DNA from: Saturnia japonica
Lineage: Eukaryota > Arthropoda > Insecta > Lepidoptera > Saturniidae
Length of the DNA: 64,000 bases
Assembly (NCBI GenBank): GCA_033032175.1
Contig: CM065318.1
Location: 5,084,001 to 5,148,000 of the forward strand
Reading direction: 5' to 3'
A program made the translations under genes and the position numbers. Below the pieces are notes generated by a model. The model was given only the letters and a program-made list of their open reading frames with translations, was not told the origin of the DNA and searched no databases. Positions 48,110-59,226 of this stretch are shown here, piece after piece. Within the stretch, counting starts at the first letter, position 1. Each line of letters starts with the position of its first letter.

Positions 48110-49515
48110 CTAGAGAGGGTGGACGTGACGGGTGTGCGGGAGCGAAGTTAACCGCCCGTCCTCTACGGAGAGAACGGTGGTTACACGGGCGTGGGCGGTG
48201 GCACGCTCTGTTTGGAGAGAGGTGGCGTAGAACGCGTTAGCTTTTTCGGTTTGGTCGACTGGGTCAGTGAATATATTACGCGGCCGGCGCTTTCTCCGGC
48301 AAGCGTTGGGGTCGGGAACATAAGAAGCTGCCGCTTTTATTAAGGGATTGGTGTGGTTCGACGCGGTGTCGAAATAAGAGCGAGAAAGGTGTTTGACATA
48401 GGCGTGTATCGAAGGAAGGTCCATATCTCTATGGATATCCTCCATATGAGCATACCAAGGGGCGCCGGTAAGGCGGTGAAGAAACTTATTCTGGATGGCT
48501 TGTAAGCGTTCCCAATTATAACTTGACATATGTGCGAACACAACGCAGCTATATGTCATAATCGGTCGGATACACATCTTGTAGAGCGTAAGTTTGTGTC
48601 TCGTGGACATTTTGCTTGCAGCACATAACAGAGGATGCAATCGGGCGAGGGTCCAGGCGGCCCTTTTCCTAACCAGAGTGATGTGGCGTATAAAGGAGAG
48701 TCTACTATCTAGGGTTACATCTAGATATTTGGTCTCCTTTACCCAAGGGATCGGATTACCGAAGAGTTCAAGGGGATGATCCTTGAGTTTTTTCGGTATC
48801 TGTGAGGCGGTTTGGTCGAAAAGCACCGCTGCGCTCTTCGTGGGGTTTATGGCTATTCGCCAGTCGTTAAACCACTTCCCGAGAGTGGTCACGGCTCTTT
48901 GAATTCTACATTTGAGGTTTCTCATTTGCCTTTGAGAGGAGTGTATGACTGTATCGTCAGCGTATAAGCCTACCTCAACTTTCGCTTGAAGTTTTGGTAG
49001 GTCACTGACGTACAGATTGAAGAGGCTAGGAGCCAGGATGGAACCTTGGGAGACGCCTGAGCGTATGGGATGGGGTATCGATAGTTCACCTTCCACTCTG
49101 TAGCGAAAGGTGCGGTCTTTGAGGTAGTCGCTGATGATTTTAACTAATCTATCGGGGACTTCGCGGGAGTACAGCTTGTAGACTAATCCTTCGTGCCAGA
49201 CCTTATCAAAAGCCTTGGCTACGTCGAAAAAGACTGCCAGTGTACGACGGGGTTTATATAACTCGGAAAAGTTAAACAAAATGTGCTCCGTGAGGCGGTG
49301 CACTTGATGTGTGCAAGAATGTCTAGCACGAAAACCGAATTGCTCAGGCGGATAGAGGTTTTTCTCCTCTATTACGGATTTGAGACGGTTCAGAAGGATC
49401 CGCTCATAGATTTTACCTAGGGTATTTAGAAGACTGATAAGGCGGTAGCTGTCGGGAAGCGACGTGCTCTTTCCGGGCTTGTGGATACGTATGACAATGG
49501 CGTGGTGTGCGGGGC
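48110..49515 (-). CDS. Jockey-like reverse transcriptase (endonuclease missing)
   Basis: The open frame contains IHKPGKSTSLPDSYRLISLL, EQFGFRARHSCTHQVHRLTE, FFDVAKAFDKVWHEGL, IRSGVSQGSILAPSLFNLYV and the catalytic VGLYADDTVIH. A thumb/C-terminal region follows with LARLHPLLCAASKMS and APWYAH. Reverse transcriptases of this clade copy the element RNA at the nicked target. The reading begins abruptly at the junction near 49495-49515; the annotated ATG upstream belongs to the fused ORF1 sequence in another frame. YADD is intact. Without its own endonuclease and N-terminal region it is unlikely to retrotranspose alone. Confidence 0.85.
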
Positions 49516-50851
49516 CTTGGGGCATCCGCGATAGTTCGCGGGATGTCCCTCCTCCCTGCATAGTAAGCAGCTCGGGGGGGTGGTAGAGTCATGCTGACGC
49601 GTGCACTCCCTGGTTGGGTGGTCCTCGAGGCACTTAACGCACCTTAGACGTAGAAAGCAGTTGCGAGCGGAGTGCCCGTACAACTGACAGTTGTGGCATT
49701 GGGAGGGCTTCGAGTTTTTATATGGAGGCTCTACGGATATGCCGGAAAGCTCGCATACAATTTCTAAATTGAAGATTTTTTTTCCCTCAGGCGTTTTGTC
49801 TACAATTAGTACGAGCATTGGAAGGGCTCGTTTGTCTTTATTGTACATCCGATGTACCTCTCGGATGGGGAATTTTTGTTCTTCGAGGGAGGCGAAGACT
49901 TCCTCGGGTGTGATTTCGACGGGGATACGTTCGAAGCACAACCCGTAGAACTCGCTCCTCTTCGAGGGCATAAGTGTAGTAGGGAATATTCCTACTACGG
50001 AGGAGGGTAGTCAATTTACGATGGCAGTTTGGCGTGCTCATCGTCAGGGAGATACCGGTCGCGATATTACGCGCCTTGTTGTATCCTATTTTGAGCGATT
50101 TAAGCTCATTGGTCAACTTTGTCCAGACAGTTTCGTCGTGGATTATAATTGAAGGGGGTCTTTGCTTTTTACCGACGACCGGTTCGTCGGTATTCAAGGA
50201 GGGTGCGGGGGCGGCGGAGCCGTTTGCAGTTTTCGTGGTTTTTGCCGCGTTTTATTCAACGGGGCTGTCACGGGGCGCGCGTTTGCGAGATTTGACGACC
50301 GTGAAGTCGTCATTGTCCGCGGTAGCTTCGGTCGGTATAATTACCGGTTCTCGGAAGTGGAGCGAAAACTCCATTTCCGAGGAAGGGGTTGAGCTGACAG
50401 GGGCGTCCATATCTGTTTCGACTGGAAGGGCCGAAAAAGAGTTGGACAAAGATGTTGTTGCCGCGAGGGCAACGGGTTTAGCGGGGCGGCCATAGGGGCC
50501 GGGGGTGTACGATCGCTGTTGCGATTTCGCTCTGGACTTGTTTGGGGCGTGGCTCGCACTTGCGAGGCTAGAGGGGTGGGGGTACTCGGTCACAGGTACC
50601 GAGGTGGGTCGCGTGAAACCGGGTGGCGCGGCGGCGGGTGAGATCGCGGCGGAGGTGGAGGGGATGGCGTGCGCGGCATCCGCGCTCTGATTGGCCGATG
50701 GCGAACATAGCGAGTCCGCCATCTGTGCCCTGCTAATGTACTCATTACTGAGCTCGGGCATGTGCAAAGACATAAAATTAACTAGGCGCAGGTTTTCGGC
50801 TTCCAGCTGCCTAAGTCTAACTTCTAATTCCGCGTATTTAGGATCGGCCAT
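49426..50851 (-). pseudogene. Jockey-like ORF1 (gag-like), broken
   Basis: It starts with MADPKYAELEVRLRQLEAEN, a coiled-coil head, and continues through a Pro/Ser-rich region. An in-frame TAA at 50252-50254 interrupts it, and the same frame resumes (SIIIHDETVWTKLTNELKSL). A frameshift near 49910-49950 moves it to the frame carrying IPVEITPEEVFASLEEQKFP and the zinc knuckles CHNCQLYGHSARNC, CVKCLEDHPTREC and CLLCREEGHPANYRGC. The family protein binds element RNA. Beyond the last knuckle the sequence passes straight into the reverse transcriptase, and the frame then ends at 49426. Plus-strand frames here are shadows. Confidence 0.8.
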
Positions 50852-51799
50852 CGCGGTGGCAGTTTGAAGGACAGGGGAGTGAATTTATTCACCTCCCTGC
50901 CTGGAGGGCAGGGGGGTACGCCGAATGAGTTTAACGGGCTATCCGAGCCCGGAGCAATGAGACCTGTGTGTCACGGTGTAATGACGCACAGGAAAAGGAC
51001 CTATCGTTTCCCTAGGGGAGTCCCTATCAGTCTCGTGGCAGAGGACGCAGGCCGGTATAAACCGTGGCTCCACCCAAACAACCACGAGGATGGATGGTAA
51101 AGATAGGAAGGGTTGGGTAGGAGACACCTGGGGCTTAACTATGCAAAAAGGCAAAGGCTAAGATTCCCAGGCCCGTCCGAGTTATCGTTTACCTCAGAAG
51201 GAGGTAACCGGAGAGCGCTCGGGTCACGCCCCGTTCGTCTTCATTAACACCGCTAGGTATCCGACGAACGACCACTAAACGTGGATTTGCGTGTCTTTGA
51301 AACAAGATTCGCGCTGAAAAGCGCGTTTATTGTCATACTGAGAAGTACGGTTTTTTCGTGTGCACCGAAGTGCTACACGAAATGTGCGAGCGAGACGGCG
51401 CTATGCGCGCAACGAGTACCTAGATACTTGCTACACAACAATAACACCGACCTCACTATAACACGCGGTATGAAAAGCTTAAAAAACTAGCTTAAAACCG
51501 TGTGCTTTGAACCGGCAGGCCTAGGTCCGGGTCCGTGGATCAAAGCAAACAAGTTCGTACACTAGTTTAAGCAGAGCGCGAAATTCAGACAGCGATCGAG
51601 AGCGCGAGCGGACACGTCCGTTCGCACCAGCGGTCGAAATCGGAATCCTTCATATATCCTTCATTTTAGTATTCTCATGAATTTGTCCTATATAGAAATG
51701 ATTTGGTGTGATTTGGTGGTGGTTTGGTGTAATTAGGTGACCAAGACGTTCATAAACGGAGCAGAATTAAATTATGTATTTTACTGATCGGATTACATC

Positions 51800-51965
51800 T
51801 TTTAACAAAAAAATTAAAAAAACCTCAATGATTTTTAGGACTTCCTTAATGTATCTTTGAAGCCGAATAGTACAATCCTTAAAGTATCCCCTTTCCAATG
51901 AATGAATCTAAATCGGCTCATAAACGAAGAAGTTATGACTGAAGATCCATAAAAAAATATAGAAT
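51800..51965 (-). repeat. Interspersed repeat family E fragment
   Basis: Reverse-strand copy: plus-strand AAATCGGCTCATAAACGAAG and AAGTTATGACTGAAGATCC mirror the family-E block at 44940-44980. Confidence 0.45.
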
Positions 51966-52239
51966 GCAGTATATATGAAGCCGGTTGAAATACTTTAATT
52001 TACAAGAGATAATGAAGTAGAAATTTACTTTTGGACTTGTAGCTATCATTCCGCTCGATATATCACAATAAGGGAAATATACTGCAAACTTGTAATGTAG
52101 TTCTACCTGCAACCATCGCTTATGGGCTTCCAAAATGTAGTATGCCATCAAACTTCGTAGTGAGTATAATTTAAAAACATTTTGAAAATTCACCCATTTT
52201 TTACTGGTAAATATTGTAGAGAATCTTGCATAATGTTAA

Positions 52240-53395
52240 CGAAAAAATTTAATATTTATATTGGTTTCGAATAATTTTGTGTTACACGCAACTTGTAAAA
52301 GGTATTAGGTATCTCTCGTTATGTACTGATGTTATATTGCAAATAAATTGAACTATTATGACTACGCATTAATACATGAATGTCGCTGCGAGTTTGTAGA
52401 ATTACGTTAATGGTATATAAAATTACCATTAATAAACTGAATATCATTTATTTATTGAATTCAGTTGCCGTGAGACGTGCATTTCGGGATGACAATGATA
52501 ACAGGCAATGAGTTGCTGGTCGTCGGGAGTTCGCCTTTGTTTTTAAACAGTACTATGATTACTACCTGGTACAGTACGTCATTTTGCCGTACTACTATAA
52601 TATAATAGTACATAATTGCAAAAGCCGTGGAATAGGCTATTGCAGGTCGTGTATAGGTTTGAAGGCCGAGCCGTAGGCGAGGACTTCACTAATACGAGAC
52701 AGGCAATTGCCATTCCGCCGAGGTATATATAGTGCTTTTCTCAAACATGCTTTAAAATAAAACAAACTTTATATATTATACATTTAATTAAATTAATAAT
52801 AAAAGTTACATTAATTAATAATAAATGTTACAAAATAACAAATCAAGACAAATTTTCAGCTTTGCCGCCAATGTTCTATTTATCATCTGTGCCGAAAGGC
52901 AAGCGCATTTATTGCTGTACAGCCACGTGAACGCAATTTGTACTAAGTAAAGCGACTTAATTTGGTATACCAAGAATGATAAAAGAGATCCAATTAAAGA
53001 TTATTTAATAACCCCAGCACGTCGTTTCATACAACATTGCTGGAGAGTTGTAATGTTCCAAATTCAAAAAACGCTCCTGCAGTGGATTTGATTTTCTTTG
53101 TCCATAAATTCGATACTTCGCGTGTTCTTTTTTCGAAAATAATGACAATATTTCCATGCATGTTTGAGAATAAATATTATAAAAACACAGTACATACTAA
53201 AACAGCTCTTATCGTCGTCATGTTCACTGTTAGATTTACTGGTTCATAGATCGTTTCGCCCATCCTATCGACAAGGCAAGACGATTGTATATTGGAATCT
53301 GATCGGGTTTCTTGCTGTTTCTTCTGGATGAATAGGACAATCTTTGGGTCTAAATTGTAGAAAATATTGTTGATTTTTATGGATACTTTATTACT
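52240..53395. other. Gene-free stretch
   Basis: A block near 52580-52740 (GCCGTACTACTATAATATAA; AAGCCGTGGAATAGGCTATT; GCCATTCCGCCGAGGTATAT) looks like a repeat and shares its start with 33970-33990. The open frames at 53037-53249 and 53177-53404 overlap on opposite strands and carry no recognised domain. Confidence 0.35.
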
Positions 53396-53401
53396 GTATT
53401 G

Positions 53402-53521
53402 CAAGTACGGGATGAGCTTGATAATGTCCTTACTTTCGAGGATTTCTATTCAGCTGCCCGACAACTCAAAGGTGGTAAGAGCCTAGGTGGTGTTGGCGTA
53501 TTTGCCGAAATTCTTTGCTAA
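53402..53521 (+). pseudogene. LINE ORF2 linker fragment (weak)
   Basis: Thirty-nine codons and a stop read QVRDELDNVLTFEDFYSAAR, then QLKGGKSLGGVGVFAEIL. The A-x-x-x-L-K-x-G-K-x-x-G-x-x-G-x-x-A-E-I-L pattern is that of the start of LINE reverse-transcriptase domains. One short match only. Confidence 0.4.
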
Positions 53522-53624
53522 ACTCCCATTTTGTAAAAAAAAAATCATCAAGTGCTGAATGAAGGGATATATTCCTGCGCGACGCCATCATCTTTACTTT
53601 GTATATGAAGCTAAATTATTTAAA

Positions 53625-53850
53625 AAAAAACCCCCCGACTGTATCACAATAACACGTGACTCAATTTTTTATTTTTTGCTTTTTATTTGATTCTCTTTGA
53701 TAGTTCTTAAATATTATATAGCCTATGTCACTCCCATAAATAGGGCGAATCTAAAACCATCTCGTATATCAAAATGTATAAAGCCGTTTAGGCTACAGAG
53801 CGTGTCAAAGAAATAGACATAGATACATACGTTCGAGAACAATATAACCC
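53625..53850 (-). repeat. Interspersed repeat family F copy
   Basis: Reverse copy of 18205-18410: plus-strand TATATAGCCTATGTCACTCC, GCCGTTTAGGCTACAGAGCG and ACATACGTTCGAGAACAATA. Confidence 0.45.
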
Positions 53851-54417
53851 TCTTGATGACCGAGTTGACTGTAACTTGTATCAGAGTATCTTGCTGTTTA
53901 TAATCACCGGTCGTACTAAAATTTTATAAAAATCAAGAAATAAAAAAAGTAATATTCGTGATCAGTGTAAAGGGTACACTGAAGAAAGGCCTAGAAAATT
54001 TAGAAAACAAATTAAATGCACGGACAGAACTACAGATGTAAATATTTTTTGTTGGTTAAACAAAAATGTAAGTATAAGTGTACTCAATAAACCAGTTGCT
54101 ATATTATGACATTGAAAGTATTAACATTTTATCGCGCATTTTGTTACGACTTTAAATGGGTACGATAAGCTGATATACGTAAAGAAAAAATATAAAAAAA
54201 GAAATGCATATGAATTTTTCGTTTGATAAACTATACCTACGGTTTCATATGTATATTAGTGATCGCCCAGTGGTTGAAATTCATCCGTAATTAATTATTT
54301 TTTAAGTTTGACCATTATTGAGGTTATTTTGTTAAGGAATATTTTGGCGAGACCTTAGTCTGTCATGAATTGTTTTTTTTTTCATAAATTTGATTTGAAC
54401 TCGTATTTTATAAATTT

Positions 54418-54610
54418 AAGTGGCATTTTGCATAATAAAGCTCGGTTAATTACAAAATTGAAGCGAATGGGATTTAATAACATATACTATGAATTATGAG
54501 GCCACACTTAAAATTCCCTGGAAGAGCCACCACTTTGTTAGAATACTGAAATATTTTCAGAAAACTCTACAGATAATCGCTCAATAATGGTAGTAATGGT
54601 CTCCAATAAA
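54418..54610 (+). repeat. Interspersed repeat family D copy
   Basis: GTGGCATTTTGCATAATAAA, GAAGAGCCACCACTTTGTTA and ATGGTCTCCAATAAAGACGA, in the order of 6712-6925. Confidence 0.5.
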
Positions 54611-55149
54611 GACGACTGGTTGCCAAGTTAGAAAAAGAAAGAAGAAGAATTTGTACTCTGTGTGATTTAGGTATGTGTTTGACATTTGCAGTATGAAGAT
54701 AAGCAGAACATAGCAATAGTGGTAAATAAGCATACGGCCTGTCTAGTGTTAAATGGCAGATAGATGATGTTATAAAAAGTAACATATGGGTCCTTTATTT
54801 TAGTATTTACTAAAAAGTCCTTATTTTGGCATTATAAACAGAACTTCAATTTTATTTATTTGTATAGATTACGGCGTTTTCATCCTCGTGTGTGGTGGGA
54901 ATAATCGCCTTTACTCAAAAAGTAGGTAAATTTACGCTGACATAATATTATACCAGCATAATTTAACACTTTTTATATTACAACAATTTTATAAAGTGAA
55001 ACTTTGCCCTTTATTGTTATTTGAATACATCGTTTAGGAGATAATGGAAATTTAAAATAATTTGTACTGGCGGGAAGTGAGAAAAATTATGATAGGCAAC
55101 ACGGGTGCGTTGTCGGCGTACGGGGCGGTGTTCGTCGGATAATATTAAA

Positions 55150-55327
55150 AGCGGCCACATACATTCGGAATTCCGAATCGAAAAATCGAATGAGGATTTC
55201 GAACGCAGTAAATCTATAGATTTTCCATACCTAGACACACACATACGGTAGCTTACTCAGATTCGAAATTCCGTTCGATATTTCGATTCGGGATTCCCAA
55301 AAGGAATTCCGAATGTATGTAGCCGCT
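55150..55327. mobile_element. Short MITE with long inverted repeats
   Basis: Left AGCGGCCACATACATTCGGA and right (reverse complement) AGCGGCTACATACATTCGGA are followed by further complementary blocks (GAATTCCGAATCGAAAAATC against its partner). About 178 bp, close to a full palindrome. A Helitron 3' end (CTAG, 55356-55359) lies just to the right, so the MITE may be nested in a Helitron. Target duplication not resolved. Confidence 0.55.
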
Positions 55328-55703
55328 CTAACTCGGATGAAACTGTGGGGCTCAGCTAGTAATAATATGCAGCAGTGAAAAGAACTTTGTTCCTAACGGG
55401 CGCCCCACGACACCTCTTGACCTTTTTTATCTATTGGCACTTATAATAAAACAGTAAAGAGTTGAAATCTGTAAATTAAAGATATTGAAAGACGCTGGAA
55501 TAGAAAGATATTTGTCGTACTGGTCGTTCACACACTGTGTCTCGGGAGTTAGAGACAGTCAACATGTAATAAGTACACTTAAATCGACGATGTTGTATTT
55601 CTTGTAATATGTAGGCGACATATATTATTATTATCTCTATGATTATTTTATAAATAATTCTTTTTCATATACTAAGTTCCACGTTAATGGAGTCATGAGC
55701 GCA

Positions 55704-55707
55704 GCTA
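55704..55707 (+). other. Helitron 3' end (5' end not found)
   Basis: GGAGTCATGAGCGCAGCTAG before T resembles the Helitron termini at 43041 and 55359. The left boundary was not resolved. Confidence 0.4.
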
Positions 55708-56074
55708 GTATAAAGATAAATAAATAGATCGGGAATCCACGACGCCTTTCAGTACAAAGTTCACTGTCCTCACAGAGATAGCGAGAATGGATTTATAAAG
55801 GTGGATCGGATTTCATTTTCTATTCTTACAGTGGCTTACACAAAGTATCATTCATTTAACGTTGAAAAAAGATTCAAAAGAAAAAAATATTGGAGATTAT
55901 TTTATGAATAAAAATATCTTTGGATTTTTCTTTATATTCTCTACTTTATTATCTAGATTCCAAAAGTAAAATACAAAATAATATAAAACAGTAATTCCTA
56001 AAAGTAAAAAAGAAATTAGCACAATAGTGAAAAACATTTAAAATTAATTAATGGTTTTATGAATGAAACAAGGA

Positions 56075-56165
56075 TGGAAGTATGGACATGTTATGCGAAG
56101 GGATGAAAACCATTTGGCGAAAAAGACAATGGAGATAGCGCCCTAAAAAGACTTGGATGAACTTT
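56075..56165 (+). pseudogene. LINE ORF2 C-terminal scrap
   Basis: The plus strand reads W-K-Y-G-H-V-M-R-R-D-E-N-H-L-A-K-K, the G-H-V-x-R-R/M-x-x-x-x-L-x-K block of RTE/Jockey-group endonuclease/reverse-transcriptase C-termini. It is followed by stops. Confidence 0.45.
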
Positions 56166-56569
56166 CTATCCTATGCGTGTACGGGAGTGAATGTAGAGAA
56201 ACGGGTGATAGACTTTAATGGAAGAAGAAGACGTGCTGTATCGACTCCATCTAGTGTGGAATAAGAGCAGGAAGAAAAAGATTTCAAGAATAGGGAAGTA
56301 AATAAAAATAAATTTGTAAGCCCGTAAGACGTTGTTTCACCCTTTTCGATAATTAATGGTTCCACCACAGTACTATACAACAGATCCTAATATAGCTATG
56401 GACCCAATATAAAACTAAATAAGAGACAGAATATCCTATGTAATATGAGTTTAATCGTTGAAATTATTCAGAAGATATCTTGTGTACGATCACTAACAGA
56501 CGCACACAAGGTTTTATTTATAACTGTACTATACTAAAATCATGAAAGTAGAATAAATGCAGTAGAAAT

Positions 56570-57230
56570 TAGAGCATTCAGAGGTACGTTAGGAGTGAAA
56601 TTGAGTGACAGAATATGAAACTGTGTGATAAGAGAACTTTGTGGTGTGAAAGAAGATATATATAGTCACACGGTTTAAGAAAGGGATGCTTAAATTTTTT
56701 GGGCATATAAAGAGGATGAATGATAGAAGAACGACTAAACAAATTTATACATAACATAACATACCATAACGCCCGTATCCCTGAAGGGTTAGGCAGAGGA
56801 GTATCAATGTACATCCACAGTTCGCCGTGTATATTTTTAGGTCCATGTAATAGGGGGCGAGCTTATTGCCATTAATCGGGCATGAAACCAAACTCCGAGA
56901 TGCTACTGAGAATTTCATAGGAAAACCCAATAATACTTTGCTCGATCTGGGATTCCAACCCAGGACCTCGATTATAGCAGTCGCGCTTACGACCACTAGG
57001 CTAATGAGGCAGTTTATAAGCCGATTTTGAATGGGAGCGTTGGAAGAGGAAAGTCTAGTCGAACGTTCTTCGATGAAATCAAGGACGTTGTTAAGAAAGG
57101 TCATATCAAATGTACTTTAATCCGACGAGCGTGCGTGAAAAGATTGATGACGCGAAGATGTATGCTAGGATCGTAGCAAGTGGAAGGATGTGGTCTCTGC
57201 CTACCCCATTGGGAGAGACGCGTGATGTAT
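56570..57230 (+). pseudogene. LINE ORF2 C-terminal fragment split by a SINE
   Basis: Left part: KLCDKRTLWCERR, then GLRKGMLKFFGHIKRMNDRR and TTKQIY. Right part: KPILNGSVGRGKSSRTFFDE, then IKDVVKKGHIKC and RRACVKRLM. If the SINE at 56750-57012 and one copy of TTTATA are removed, the two halves join in frame (K-Q-I-Y-K-P-I). The arrangement G-H-I/V-x-R-M ... K-Q-I-Y ... G-R-G-x-x-R-x-x-F is the familiar tail of a LINE ORF2. Several stops show decay. Confidence 0.6.
56750..57012 (-). mobile_element. tRNA-derived SINE, family B (complete copy)
   Basis: The reverse strand starts with the tRNA-like head (plus-strand GACCACTAGGCTAATGAGGC, GATTCCAACCCAGGACC). Its body has plus-strand GATGCTACTGAGAATTTCAT, and it ends in a TATGTTATGTTATG tail. 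It is flanked by TTTATA at 56744-56749 and 57013-57018. Inserted into a LINE fragment. The minus-strand open frames here are incidental. Confidence 0.8.
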
Positions 57231-58522
57231 ATATATATGCACAACAATAATAATTTATAAATAGATACGGCTTTAACGCTTTGTACATGCCATTGTGAAT
57301 CGTGGGCAATTGCCCTCAGTACACTTTCGACTTGATAAGGGCGTGAGTGAGAAAAAACTTTTATCCTTTTTTGACAACAGAGTTTCCGCCTTACGCTGTG
57401 ATTTCCTATCTATTTTGTTTCAACATGCTGATAACAAAATTTGTAACGCGTCTATTTATAAAATATCATTGATGTAGAATATAAATAGAATGTTACCGTT
57501 TCTTATGCTCGAGTCATTGACATATGAATATTAATTAGCAGCATTAGTATAAAGATTACATTCTCAATGACACGATCGATACGATGATAAAAAAAACTGT
57601 TATTTTGACATTATAAACAGACACTTCAATTTTTCAAACTTACTTCAAACTTTTCCAAATATAATTATTAATATATTTTTACTAAAAATCTTATTTCTAG
57701 CGTCTGCGAAAACTGGACAACTAATAAAAAATAATGTATGGATATTACATGTCTGTACACTTAGTTTAGTTGGTATGAAAAATAAACAAACGGTTAGACA
57801 TGTATAAATAAGTAATTCCGATTGAATGGCTTTGCATATTAAACGCGCAATTAAGAAGTGATTGTTTCGCAGTTATCTTCATGGAATATTAATCACAAAA
57901 TCCGTCACACGATGGAATATTTCATCTTTCAAGAGAATGTATAATATATGTGTGTATAATGTATACTATTACAATAAAACTGTCTTATTTTTATACTTGT
58001 TTTAATGGAGAATGAAACCACATTTTCATTTATATCTTCTGCATTTCCCAAAAAAATAGAACAACGGCGTATTGATATGGATTTTCCTTACTACTAACAA
58101 ATTTAGTAGTAAAGGCCGCATTATATGATCTCAAAAATGATCAAAATTTTGTATCTAGGTCTTGGTTGGTCCCCCGCGACACAGGATTTATTTCCTATTG
58201 AGGAAATTTATGGTTTATTGTCATGCCCTGTTTCCCATTTTTGTATTTTTATATTAAGTCTGTTGGTGATCTAAATAAACAAAGGAGATATGAAGGGGTT
58301 TAGTGAGTCGACGAGGAACTTAACATGAGATTGTGCAATTAATTTACAGAGCAATAATAAAATAAACAACTTCTTTCTTGTAAGAAAGATTGAAATCTGA
58401 TTGTCTACACGACTCTAGACCAATACATTTTATTTTACAACATCTATTCAGCAAAACACAGATTTCATTCGGTCGATAGCCCTTCGTCTGGGCGCCGAGT
58501 AAAACAAACTTGCAAGTCAAAA
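57231..58522. other. Gene-free stretch left of the LTR element
   Basis: No gene or classifiable repeat recognised. It includes the microsatellite-like TATATATATG near 57229 and AT-rich sequence. Confidence 0.35.
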
Positions 58523-59030
58523 AGTTAACGCAGAATTTAACGTAAAGCAGAGCATTACATTTATAATAACCTACGTGATTTTGCTAAACAAATCTAATTT
58601 TAAAATTCATTACTGTTCCCACGTTAAATAATTTAGAGGGTAAGAGCTTATTCTATATTATCCAATCCGATATCGGATTGTTAGTAATGTATGTTTGTTT
58701 ACTCCTTTTTAATTGAAGTAAGTAGTTATGCAGTCTGTACCCTCTCTTATTACGTCTTGTTAATTGGTACATACGTTAGAAATGCTGATGTTACGTTTTT
58801 AACCCATATTATGTCTGCAAACTACTGATAGACACCTGGTGTTTTGACTGAATGTATTGCGACATATTTCTCATTATTTCATAGTAAACAGCCCCACTTT
58901 GTGTTTATAGAATAAGAGTTTATAAAAGAGACATTTGTAACAAATAAAAGCATTCTTAATAAAGCTTCTTGAGAATCAGTCTTGTCTTAGACTTTTTAAA
59001 AACCCTCGGCAGTGCTCCCGAAATTTAACT
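58523..59030 (+). mobile_element. Probable 5' LTR of an errantivirus-like element
   Basis: The right end AAATTTAACT directly abuts the primer binding site. The left end is set at AGTTAACGC because it mirrors the right end (AGTTAA/TTAACT), giving about 508 bp, a usual errantivirus LTR length. TATAAAAG at 58921 and AATAAA at 58943 and 58958 are candidate promoter and poly(A) signals. The left boundary is an inference, since the second LTR is outside the window. Confidence 0.5.
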
Positions 59031-59047
59031 GGCGCAGTCGGTAGGAT
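59030..59047 (+). promoter_or_regulatory. Primer binding site, tRNA-Ser type
   Basis: TGGCGCAGTCGGTAGGAT is complementary to a tRNA 3' end (CCA plus acceptor/T-arm). It is the site used by the 17.6/297 group of insect errantiviruses, primed by tRNA-Ser; gypsy itself uses tRNA-Lys. It marks the start of minus-strand synthesis. Confidence 0.8.
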
Positions 59048-59220
59048 ACTCAATCAACAATAAAAGTCTGTGTTCGAGTCTTACAAATCGGTCTCATGTG
59101 CAGATTTTGAGTATCTACGAACCAATAAATAAGTTAACGTCGGGTTCCACATCTATTTCCGAGAGATCCTGTCCTAAAAGCGAAAGCAGCTATACGGCAA
59201 GACATGGGAACGAGCAGACT

Positions 59221-59226
59221 GTAAGT
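59221..59226 (+). promoter_or_regulatory. Candidate splice donor in the leader
   Basis: GCAGACT/GTAAGTGACC is a near-consensus donor. Errantiviruses make a spliced mRNA for env from a donor upstream of or early in gag. The acceptor would be outside the window. Confidence 0.35.

Larger units (their letters stand above)
47556..51694 (-). mobile_element. Jockey-like LINE with internal deletion
   Basis: The boundaries are a poly(T) run at the left (the minus-strand A-tail, T run 47553-47566) and a candidate 10-bp target duplication GAAATGATTT at 47546-47555 and 51695-51704. The order on the minus strand is: 5' region of about 840 bp, ORF1 (50851 leftwards), reverse transcriptase (to 48110), 3' UTR, A-tail. 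The 5' UTR is present, so the copy is not 5'-truncated, yet the endonuclease is absent. The element is markedly richer in GC than its surroundings, which suggests a fairly recent insertion. Confidence 0.75.
47083..52231 (-). pseudogene. Decayed GNAT paralogue split by a LINE
   Basis: The exon 1 relic (52231 to about 52027) starts ATG CAA GAT TCT CTA CAA, as in the intact gene. It loses one base after the tenth codon, so the next codons run into TGA. The rest matches in a shifted frame (SLMAYYILE, HYKFAVYFPY). The exon 2 relic (about 47305 to 47083) keeps KLEDAIKKSKIID-like and QFVLDK-like sequence, with the Trp codon changed to TAG plus indels. No exon 3 relic was found to the left. The Jockey-like LINE at 47556-51694 lies in the intron between them. 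A tandem duplication in the same orientation, followed by decay, is inferred. Confidence 0.75.

Noticed and set aside
49691..50690. Long plus-strand open frames
   Set aside because: Shadows of the GC-rich LINE ORF1 on the minus strand, which carries the zinc knuckles.
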